The notes under the pieces: generated by a model
What the model was told of the DNA's origin: nothing
Database searches by the model: none
Seen by the model: only the letters and a program-made list of their open reading frames with translations
Program-made: the position numbers and the translations under genes
DNA from: Zygnema cylindricum
Lineage: Eukaryota; Streptophyta; Zygnematophyceae; Zygnematales; Zygnemataceae
Assembly (NCBI GenBank): GCA_037447655.1
Contig: JBBHKE010000879.1
Coordinates: 506,596-570,595 of the forward strand
Reading direction: 5' to 3'
DNA: 64,000 nucleotides
Shown here: piece after piece, positions 55,571 to 64,000 of the stretch
Layout of the letters: each line of letters opens with the position of its first letter
Numbering within the stretch: position 1 is the first letter of the stretch

Positions 55571-55868
55571 AGGGTTGTGTATCAAGTAAATTCATATAGG
55601 GATGATTCCTATATATTGAAATATTGAACGGTGAAAGAGCCCCATATATCTCTCCGTTACCAACAAAAAATATCGTTATGTGTTTGGTGGGAGGTGGGGG
55701 TTATTACGGTACAGGCTTATATAGGTATGACGATATTATTGTTATATACCCGATAACTCGTCGCTATACATCGTTATATAAATGCTCATCCATAAAGATA
55801 AATCAAGACGATATATCGATCATCGAAAGGTGAAAATAGAGTACATACTACAAAACGATACACAACAA
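55571..55868. mobile_element. Degenerate short member of the 802-bp hAT-like family
   Basis: Starts GGTTGTGTATCAAGTAA and ends AACGATACACAACAATC, with ACGATATATCGATCATCG inside. Ends and texture match, at low identity. No TSD seen. Confidence 0.5.
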
Positions 55869-55884
55869 TCTCTTTAGTACTATG

Positions 55885-56882
55885 TGTTGAAATAAATAGT
55901 TTTTGGGTATTTTCTAGGTCTTAATATATTAGCGGAAAAAGAAACATGCACGCAGCTTGCCTTCATCTCTTCTCTCTTACCCCCATACTTGTTGTAGTCA
56001 CTGAAGAAGAGAGAGAGAGTGATGGAGCCATGGCTGCCTCAGCTCCATAGATAGGGTTAGAGAGTGAACTTAAGTCACTCTCTACAAAAAGATTCAGTCT
56101 TGCAGGACTCGAACCCCCGACCGGTAAGGCGTAGCGTAGACGTCCGCTCTAACCTGTCTGTCGTAGATGTTCGCTAGAGTATATAGGGTGTGATTCATAT
56201 TTCATGTATGTTACGTTCCCTAATCTGATTAACGGAAATGTAAATGTAACATCATAGAACACGTTAAAATCAGTGCGGACTGGATCCCACACGAAACAAA
56301 TGAATCTGGCATTTGTTTCGATGGACGATATTTAATACCGGTTCTTATCCAACGGCATACGTCTTCGCCAAGATACCGAAAAGGTCACTTTGGTGTTTTG
56401 TGACGTGGCATGACCTGGAGCCACGTGGAGAGATGACATTTGGTCATGGGAATTCCGAGAGACGTACGGACGAGTGAAAAGCGGACATGCGTCTGCTCAA
56501 CATCCTTGTCGTACATATGTCGTACAAAAGGTACACCGACACTAGTACTTTTTGGTACGGTACAGTAATCTGATTGGTCCGTACTTCAGTAGATAAAGTT
56601 ATTAAAGGGAATCAGGACTTAGAAAATTTTGGTAGGTAGTCACCTCTCCCTTTGAGAGTTTGTACAAATTGACATTTTTACTGCCTCATAACATATCGCC
56701 TGGTTGGGCGTTTTCAGAGATTCTTTTTCATACGCACTCAAGGGAGTCCAAGCTGCACACCAAAGCAGTCAGATTATGTGCTTGTCTGCTTGGGTAGCAG
56801 TGGTTACCATTGAAAGCGGGTTAGCTAATAACTATCTAGAGGCTTCCTGTATTTGTAGTCCAATAGAGGACACAATATTGCA
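55885..56882 (+). repeat. 5' LTR of the copia element
   Basis: Pairs with 61216-62249. Conserved blocks: CCCATACTTGTTGTAGTCAC (55980s), GACGTACGGACGAGTGAAAA (56463), GGTACACCGACA (56530) and CTATCTAGAGGCTTCCTGTA (56832). The 3' part is related to the solo fragment at 2440-3130. Confidence 0.9.
56092..56172 (-). ncRNA. tRNA-like Pol III module, antisense in the 5' copia LTR
   Basis: On the - strand: A-box-like AGGTTAGAGCGGACG, then a perfect B box GGTTCGAGTCC ~30 nt downstream, then a T5 run (from AAAAA at ~56086) as terminator. A related module with a weaker B box sits at the same position of the 3' LTR (61400-61505). Likely a tRNA-derived (SINE-type) sequence captured by the LTR before duplication. 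Whether it is transcribed is unknown. Confidence 0.5.
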
Positions 56883-56888
56883 GGTTAT

Positions 56889-57955
56889 GGGCCTACCCTA
56901 TAGGGTGCCCATCTTTAATGGATCAGGGTTTATCTATTGGGAAATCATGATGACAGGAGCTTTGTGTGAAAAGCGATACTGGGGTATTGTTAGTGGACAA
57001 GTGAAACGTCCACCTCAAGGAACACCACCAAGATTTGGTGGAATAAGGTTGTTTGAAGCAACATCTGCTGCAACAGAGGAGGCAGATGATGGGGACAGCA
57101 GTGTGTCTGAAAAGGGGAAAGAAAAGGAGACACCTCTTACTCCTATTGCTCCTATTCCCACGACACTCGGAGCGACGATTGTGAAGACTGTGGAGACTGA
57201 TACTCAAATGTGGGAAGACACCATTTGGTTGCCAAGAACTTCATTTTGAGACACCTCACACAAGCTTTGGCAACTCCTCACCTTCACGTTTACAAGGCTC
57301 ACGAGTTGTGGGTGAGATTGATAAAGATCTATAGAGCTGGTACAATTCAGGAGCTCCAGTTGGAAGAGCAAAAGTTGGGAAATTACACTTACAAAGGGGG
57401 AAAGATGTTAGACTACTGTAATGATCTTTCTTGTTTGTATATGGAGATGGAGAGTGCTCGATGGACAGGTACAATGAAGATGAAGGTTAACACTCTTTTC
57501 ATGAAGTTACCCGACGAGTATGAGAATATAGTGTACAGTGTACACGATATGACTGATAGTTCATGGAAGTGGAATACATTGGTCCGCATGATACTTCTGG
57601 ATAACACAATTGAAATCAAGAGAGGAGGAAAGAGCGTTCAAGCTCTAGCCGCCGGAGGGGACAGGTGAAAACCGGACCCGAAAAAACCATACAAAGGAGA
57701 GAGAGTTAAGCCAAGAGGACCGAGGCCCCCAAAGGCCTTATGTCATTTTTGCAAAAAGTCGGGACACTTTATCGCGGATTGTGTCAAGCTATCAGAGCTA
57801 AAGCTCCAAGAGAACCATGGAGGAGGTTCCTCCGTAGGGAAGAAAAAGGAACTTTTGGTCACAAAGGTGACAGGAGAGACCGAGGACAAGTCCTCTGAGG
57901 AGGATGGGGAGCTTCTTATTAGCGAGAGTCTAAAGGAGAAGGAGATCCCTCGGAG
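56889..57955 (+). pseudogene. copia gag with zinc knuckle
   Basis: Starts MGLPYRVPIFNGSGFIYWEI. A frameshift near 57205 leads into VAKNFILRHLTQALATPHLH, then ELWVRLIKIYRAGTIQELQL and FMKLPDEYENIVYSV (gag_pre/UBN2-type capsid). After a TGA at 57666-57668 comes LCHFCKKSGHFIADCVK, an intact CCHC knuckle (C-x2-C-x4-H-x4-C). The stop sits where CGA (Arg) would fit. Confidence 0.8.
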
Positions 57956-59577
57956 ACAGAAGTGTGCCCTTGGAGCAATTCGAGAAGCTTCAAAGGATGG
58001 ATCCTCGACTCAGGTGCATCCATGCATATATGTCATGACAAGGACCTCTTCACTAAGCTAGGGAAAATCCGTACCATAGAAATAGAGTATGGGGATGGGC
58101 GAGTGGTTACTTCAGATCTAGTGGGATCAGTAGATCTTAAAGTCTTAATAGAGGGTAAGACTTCTATACTCACATTTTCAGATGTACTCTATATTCCTCA
58201 ACTGAGTAAAAATCTTGTCTATACGTCTGTGTTAGATGACAAAGAGTTTGATACCTTCACTAGAAAGGGAGTCTTTACAGATAAGTATGGGGATGAAGTT
58301 TACTTCACGGCAGCTAAGGGTAGCCAAGGAATGTTTACGCTTAACCTGAGTAATGAAAAGAAGAATTCTTACTATGTTGGTAATCGTAAGTTGATGATTG
58401 GTATAAACGATTGGGGCATGTGCATTTTGATAGGTCCAGGGAAATGAAAAAGCTTGGGGTAGTAGAAGGCATTCAGTTTGGGGATAATGAAATGATGAAT
58501 GATTGTAGTGACTGTGCTCAAGGTAAGGCTCACAGATTTCCCTTTCCCAAAGCCGCCACATATAGAGGTGAGAAGGTTCTAGATCTAGTCTAGACAGATA
58601 TTTGGGGACCTGCAAAAGTGCCTTCGGTTGGAGGAAAGAGGTTTATGTTGAAAATAACCAATGATTAGTCTAGATACTCTAGAGTCTACTTCCTAAAATT
58701 AAGGTCTGAAACATCAACTTACTTCAAAGAATATAAAGCTTGGAGTGAGAAGTTGTATGGAACCCCAATTAAGAGGATAAGGAGTGATAATAGGTGGGGA
58801 ATATACCTCTAACCAGTTTGTGAAATATCTGAGAGATGAGGGAGTGTAGCACCTAAAAACTGTACCATATAACCCGAAACAAAGTGGGGTAGCTGAGAGG
58901 TTGAATTGAACACTAAGAGATAGTGTATGTAGTATGTTGGCTGATAAGAAAATAGGAAAGAGATTTTGGGCAAAGCAATGAATTGTGCCAACTACATTAA
59001 GAATAGAGTCCTTACGTCAGCTGTAAAAGGAATGAAACCATATGAGAGATGGTTGGGAAAGAAACTAGATATCTCTCACCTTAAAGTATTCGGTAGCCAA
59101 GTTTACAGTCTTGACATAGATAAGAAAAACTGGAAACTAGATGCTAAGGGTAAACCCTGATACTTTGTAGGATATGATGAGGATGTCAAGGGATATAGAG
59201 TCCATGACTTAGCAAAGAGAGATATTATTCTGGTCATGCACCTAGTTGTCATGGATGAAGGGAAATTATTTGACCCTTTTAAATATACCAAAAAGATAAG
59301 AATCAGATTTGAGTCTCAAAATGAGGAGGACTCTAACCTTCGCGAAAGGGACATGAGTGAAACACGGATTGCAGATTCAGGGGAGATCCAAGACACAGGC
59401 AATCCACCGGAAACGTCACATATTCCTATGGACTTTGAGGAGATAGAAGGGGAGGGACCGGAACCGCCTTCCATGGATAGGGGAACCGATGAGACATTAA
59501 GGAGAAATCCAAGACTTCCCTCCATCCCAGCCTCGAAGTTTGAGGGGGAGAGAAGGAGCACCAAAAGGATTCAGTAA
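57956..59577 (+). pseudogene. copia protease and integrase
   Basis: The protease active site is ILDSGASMHICHD. Downstream TFSDVLYIPQLSKNL is the typical second half. After a frameshift near 58410 the pre-integrase zinc segment reads GHVHFDRSREMKKLGVVEGI and CSDCAQGKAHRFPF. The core has TDIWGP (first Asp) and RSDN (second), then GVAERLN (Glu region). LTSAVKGMKPYERWLGKKLD and ISHLKVFGSQVY follow. At least six stops. The region to 59577 is the Glu/Ser-rich linker. Confidence 0.85.
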
Positions 59578-59639
59578 AACCAGGCGGCTCACAAGGTAAC
59601 TAAGCTATCTCACCCAGATTAGCCTCAGTCATAACTGGA

Positions 59640-60320
59640 GGCAGTAAACAGTCTGGAGAAAGACAGATGGATTAGAGCCATAAATGATGCGATGGCCTCT
59701 ATCATGGAAGCAAATACTTCGGAACTAGCGGAGTGTCCCCCTGAAAGAAAACCTATTGGCTGTAAATGGGTGTTTAAACTAAAACTGAACCCAGATAATA
59801 CTATTGAGTGATATAAGGCTCGTTTGGTAGCAAAGGGGTTCACCGAAAAAGAGGGGATTGACTATGAGGAGACTTTTGCTCCAGTTGTTCGCTTATTATC
59901 AGTAAAGATTCTCCTCAGTCTAGCAGCAGCAGAAGACATGGAAATTCATTAGATGGATATTAAGACCTTATTTCTAAATGGTTAGTTAGAGGAAGAAATC
60001 TTTATGCGGCAACCATGGGGATTCGTGGAGAATGGGGAAGAGAGCAAACTCTGCAGGCTGATAAAGTCCTTGTATGGACTTAAACAGGCTCCCCGACAGT
60101 GGAACAAGAAACTAGATGAGTTTCTCACTGGTCTGAATATATCCGGATCAGCTTTGATCATTCTATCAATATGTTTAAAGATGAGAATGGTATTGCAATT
60201 TATGTGGATGATGTGCTTTTGTTGAGTAAATCTTTGAATTAGATTAATAGGCTAAATAAAGATCTACAAAGCACATTTGATATGAAGGATTTAGGTGAGG
60301 CAAGATACATTTTGGGGATG
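59640..60320 (+). pseudogene. copia reverse transcriptase
   Basis: Reads GCKWVFKLKLNPDNTIE, KARLVAKGFTEKEGIDYEET, FAPVVRLLSVKILLSLAA, then DIKTLFLNG, IFMRQPWGFVENGEESKLC and SLYGLKQAPRQWNKKLDEF. After a frameshift near 60150 the catalytic box is IYVDDVLLL (YVDD intact), then DLGEARYILGM. Several in-frame stops. Confidence 0.88.
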
Positions 60321-60323
60321 TAA

Positions 60324-61202
60324 ATGGAGAGAGATAGGGGGAAAAAGATTATCAGACTTACTCATAAAGAAGCAATAGGTAATATGCTTGAGAAATTCCA
60401 AATGGAAAAGGCTAACAGTTGTACCACTCCCATGGACTTGAAAAAAGTAAGTGATGGGAGTGTAGAAGGAGGAGTGATGATCTTAGACGATCAGATGAGT
60501 CCAAAGGAGAGAGAGTTTATGAAGTCTATCCCTTATAGACAGGTCGTAGGAAACTTAATCTATTTTATGAATTGTACCAGGCCGGACATAGCGGCAGCAG
60601 TTGGAGTACTCAGTAGGAGTCTTAATGATCCTAGGAAGAGAGATTGGGAGGCAGCCAAGAGAGTCATGAGATATCTGGTGGGAACCAGAGAGTTATGGTT
60701 GCATTTGGGAGGGGAGCACACTGACATCACTACTTGGAGTGATGCTAGTTATGGGGACGCACCTATGAGGAGATGCACTTCAGGGTATGTGTTGTATGTG
60801 TGGGAAGGTGCTTGCTGTTGGAGCAGTAAGCAACAAAAGGTGGTGGCTCAGTTTACTATGGAGGCTTGGTGCATGGCTTCTTGTTTTGCTATGAAAGAAT
60901 TAAAGTGGGTCAAGTCCTTATTGCAAGAATTGGGGTATATGAAGGTGGGAGTGCATGAAGTGTTTTGTGATAATGAAGCTGCCATTGCAATTGCAGCTAA
61001 TCGAAAACATCAATTCAAAGCTAAGGATATGGACATAAGATTGAGTTTTTTGACGGAAAAAGTTGAGAATAAGATTGTGAATCTTGTGTATAAATCTCAT
61101 GAGGAAATGGTGGCTGATATGATGACAAAACCAGTGCCCTTTCCTAAATTAAAATATTGCAGAGAAATATGTGGAATAAAACTGAAGTTAAAATTAGACT
61201 AG
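60324..61202 (+). pseudogene. copia RNase H and C-terminus (longest open frame, 292 codons)
   Basis: An uninterrupted frame from ERDRGKKIIRLTHKEAIGNM through SIPYRQVVGNLIYFMNCTRP. It continues to WSDASYGDAPMRRCTSGYVL (RNase H DAS), EAWCMASCFAMKELKWVKSL (E), FCDNEAAIAIAANRKHQFKA (D-N) and VADMMTKPVPFPK. This is the normal end of a copia polyprotein, with the stop at 61200-61202, 13 bp before the 3' LTR. Confidence 0.9.
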
Positions 61203-61215
61203 AAAATAAGACGAT

Positions 61216-62249
61216 TGTTGAAATTAATAGATTTCTAAAGTATTCTCTAGGTATAAATATGTTGGTATAAAAGGAAAAGAAAAGTACAGACAGCTTGCCT
61301 CCACCTCCTCTCTCTAGTCCCCATACTTGTTGTAGTCACTGAAGGATAGAGAGGGTGGTTAAACCATGGCAGCCTTAGTTTAAGAGGCACTTTTTTTTAG
61401 TTTACTAAAAAGAGACTTCACGGACCCAAGACTTGATCCCGGTACCTTCCGTTTGTCAGGTCAGCCGGTAACTGTCAGCATTATCCTATTAGACTACGAT
61501 CAATGCTAAATGTTTTAGGGTATGATAGATATATATTTATTTAAGAGTGAACGAATTCATTTAACTTAAACTGTATACGGCATGCATAGATGCAGTTTTA
61601 TAAAGGTATGAAGTACAATACTATTTTGAAACGGAGACCATGCATTTTGTTTCGACAGCAAAACGAATATCACACAAGTATCTATTACTGTTAAGATTGT
61701 GTGTTAGTTCATATCTGACCGCGCACATCATCGCCGGGATCCCTGAATGGTCACTTTGGCGTTTAGTGATGTGACATGACTTGGCGCCACGTGGAGAGAT
61801 AACATTCGGTCGCGGGAATTGCGAAGAACGTACGGACGAGTGAAAAGTGGACACGCGTCGCTTAACAGCCTTGTCGTATATAGGCTCTACAAAAGGTACA
61901 CCGGTAACAGTACTTTTTGGAACGGTATAGTATTCTGATCAGTCCGTTCTTTAGTAGATAGGAGGTATTTGAGGGAATCAAGACATAGAAATGTTTGGTA
62001 GACAGTCACCTCTCTCTTTGAGAGTTTGTACAAATTGGTATTTTTACTGCCTCATTAATAATCGCCTGGTTGGGTGTTTTCAGAGATTCTTTTTCCTACG
62101 GACTCAAATGAGTCCATGCTGCACAAGGGTGCAGTTAGATTGTCTGCTTGTCTACTTGGGAAGCACTGGTTGCTATTGAAAGTGGGTTAGCTAATAACTA
62201 TCTAGAGGCTTCCTGTATTTTTTAGTCGAATGGAGGACATAGAATTGCA
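61216..62249 (+). repeat. 3' LTR of the copia element
   Basis: Pairs with 55885-56882. TGTTGAAAT start; ATTGCA end. Confidence 0.9.
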
Positions 62250-62963
62250 AGGCTGGCCTGGGAAACAATTATTGATACTCGGAATTTTTAGATTACACTG
62301 ATGCAATTGTGGCTTTCTAGCTAATGCTTTTATTTCGACTACATAGTAGTGACGAATGAGGAGACCATTTCGTAAACATGATAGTTATCATGCTGCATTC
62401 TGTAGTGAAGTTCCGATTCTAGCGATTAGGTCTGAAACAACGACCCCGTCCATATGAGGGCTCAACTTTATGGTCTTCAAACTAATACGAAGGAACCCCG
62501 AAGGATCGGTAGTAGCTGGAGGTAAAGGAGGAAGGGGTTAATGGTATAGACAATGTGGACTTATAGATATTTTCGAACGTGTGAGAATTGATAAGAAAAC
62601 TAGGCTTCTCTAAGGGAGATGTATCTGGCAAGATCTCTTCTTCCGACATTGCACTCTCTTGTACTTCTACAAAAAAACAATCCGAAGGAAATAACCTCTA
62701 CAATACACAACATGTTGAACGTGCGCCAAAAAACCAGCTCAAAATGATCAACACCTGGACAACATGAAACTAGAAAGTGAGACAAATCCGTACAACAACA
62801 TGAGCGCCCCTAGAAACAAATAAATGCACACTCGAACAGAAACGTCAAATTCCAATGCGAACTCAATACACATTTCAGTTCGATAAAGCGTCGACCTTTA
62901 CGTCGCCCGATTCCTTAAGATTCCCACTCACACTATAAGAAATTGAAAGTGTAGGCCACCGCC
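62250..62963. other. No recognised feature
   Basis: No gene or element recognised; short ORFs only. Confidence 0.45.
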
Positions 62964-63392
62964 CAGAGGTCGCAAACGGTCAACTGAAAATGTGACCAAC
63001 TGCTACTGGCCGCCCGCGTCGGATCTGGAACGGATTCGGTTGCCAAATTTGAGGGGCTGGCGGTTCGGGTTTTCACAAAACCGTTTCAGTCCAGAGAAAA
63101 ACGAAAAAATGAAAACTTTGTATAGTCATACAATCCAACATTATTGATTTTTACTCAAGCATCGTGGACTGCATACGAGATGTACCACTAATTTTGTACT
63201 TATTCGGGTACGGGCGGGTACGCGTAGTGGCAAGAAATGGAGTTTTGATTAACTTTTATTTTCGTAAACGAGTTGCGATTAACGGTTAACAATTTTGGAG
63301 TGTGACATTACCCGGTCGGGTGTCGGGTACTCAGATTTTGAAAGAAAAAACGGTCAGTTTCGATTATCTAAAATTTTGACTTTTGCGACCTG
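62964..63392. mobile_element. Second hAT-like family, copy in inverted orientation to 54641
   Basis: Starts CAGAGGTCGCAAACGGTCAA and ends ACTTTTGCGACCTG. The body is the reverse complement of parts of 54641-55202 (GGAACGGATTCGGTTGCCAA; GATTAACGGTTAACAATTTT). No matching TSD. With 54641-55202 it forms an inverted pair around the copia element. Confidence 0.7.
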
Positions 63393-63450
63393 TGCCTCCT
63401 CCTCAAATGCACTTGTGAGAGCTCCACTCCATCAACAGCCAAAAGTACAG

Positions 63451-64000
63451 TACACCGTGAATCGTAATTAGAGTAAATTTCTCTAATTCGGTCGCTTGAA
63501 ATTTCGACTCTATCACATCAAATAGAGTAATCGATTCTAATTTTTTCATTATTCTAATTTAGGTGAGGTTTAATTAGCGTAAAAAATTCTAATATAGGTT
63601 ATTTTTAAATAGTGTGGAGTACGAACGACGTCTGACCGTGCAAAGTTGTACTTTTATAAGTTAAAAAGTACAAATAATGATTTAATAGAATCGCGCTCGC
63701 ACGTGAAATTGCACTAAACAAAAAAATCAATCACATCGAAAAAAAGCCGTTCGCATAACTCTTGTCCGTCGACAGCATCGTCGTCAGTGTGAACATTAAC
63801 TGACATTCAATGCGACAAATACTCTTAGCGTCATAATGACGTCTATACTACACCGGACTGACACATTTTGTACATCTACGTAATTTAGTGTTCATAATTA
63901 TCGCGCACATAATTATCGCCGACATAACCCAAAATAGAATAACTAAATAAATTAGAGTAAACTTCATAGTTGAAAAAGCTCTATCACATAAATTAGCGTC
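63451..64000. mobile_element. TACACCG-family element (long form), cut by the window end
   Basis: TACACCGTGAATCGTAATTA at the left. The interior from 63605 (AAATAGTGTGGAGTACGAAC) matches 13983-14523 and 1954-2440. No right TIR before position 64000. Confidence 0.65.

Larger units (their letters stand above)
55885..62249 (+). mobile_element. Ty1/copia element with both LTRs (6.4 kb), decayed
   Basis: LTRs at 55885-56882 (998 bp) and 61216-62249 (1034 bp) start TGTTGAAAT and end ATTGCA. They differ extensively, so the insertion is old. A possible primer-binding site, GGTTATGGGCCTA, follows the 5' LTR (a distant match to the initiator-Met type). The internal order gag, protease, integrase, RT, RNase H is that of Ty1/copia. 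Every domain has stops or frameshifts. I found no TSD and no convincing polypurine tract. Confidence 0.9.

Overview
The window looks like nuclear DNA of a land plant or close streptophyte relative. It holds one spliced plant-type LYAR zinc-finger gene, and most of the rest is decayed Ty1/copia and Ty3/gypsy retrotransposons, several families of small TIR elements and A/T-rich simple repeats. I cannot name the species. No prokaryotic features (operons, CRISPR, Shine-Dalgarno-led genes) are visible.

Layout. 1-5160: a ~1.1-kb segment present twice (1-1954 and 3975-5160). The first copy carries an 802-bp hAT-like element with a perfect 8-bp target duplication, and the second copy is the matching empty site. 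Between them lie a truncated TIR element and a solo LTR fragment of the same copia family found at 55.9-62.2 kb. 5715-11206: the one gene that looks intact, a four-exon LYAR-type nucleolar zinc-finger protein on the + strand. Its introns hold a TIR element, an in-phase exon-like cassette with a stop codon, and a tandem array of copies of the exon-4 splice acceptor. 13.2-15.05 kb: three copies of one TIR family, then a 21/19-bp minisatellite. 15.05-21.9 kb: a decayed multi-exon gene for an Ndc10/Crypton-type tyrosine-recombinase-fold protein, with its last intron swollen by ~1.3 kb of A-rich repeat. 22-48.4 kb: nested gypsy elements, all coding on the - strand. A 13.7-kb chromodomain-type element (26697-40426) carries inside its gag a ~6-kb insertion of a second gypsy family whose polyprotein ends in a PHD finger. 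Further pieces of that family lie at 22.5-26.7 kb and 41-48.4 kb. 48.4-55.6 kb: mostly unrecognised DNA with a tRNA-Glu(TTC)-like sequence, short duplications and more hAT-like elements. 55885-62249: a complete but dead copia element with ~1-kb LTRs. 62.9-64 kb: an inverted copy of the hAT-like element found at 54.6 kb and the start of another TIR element.

The LYAR gene is the only locus with an undamaged reading frame. Everything else is inactivated by stop codons and frameshifts, and many of the stops fit C-to-T or G-to-A transitions. The most unusual content is the Ndc10/Crypton-like gene, the LYAR intron architecture, and the PHD-finger gypsy family with its odd order of LTR blocks.
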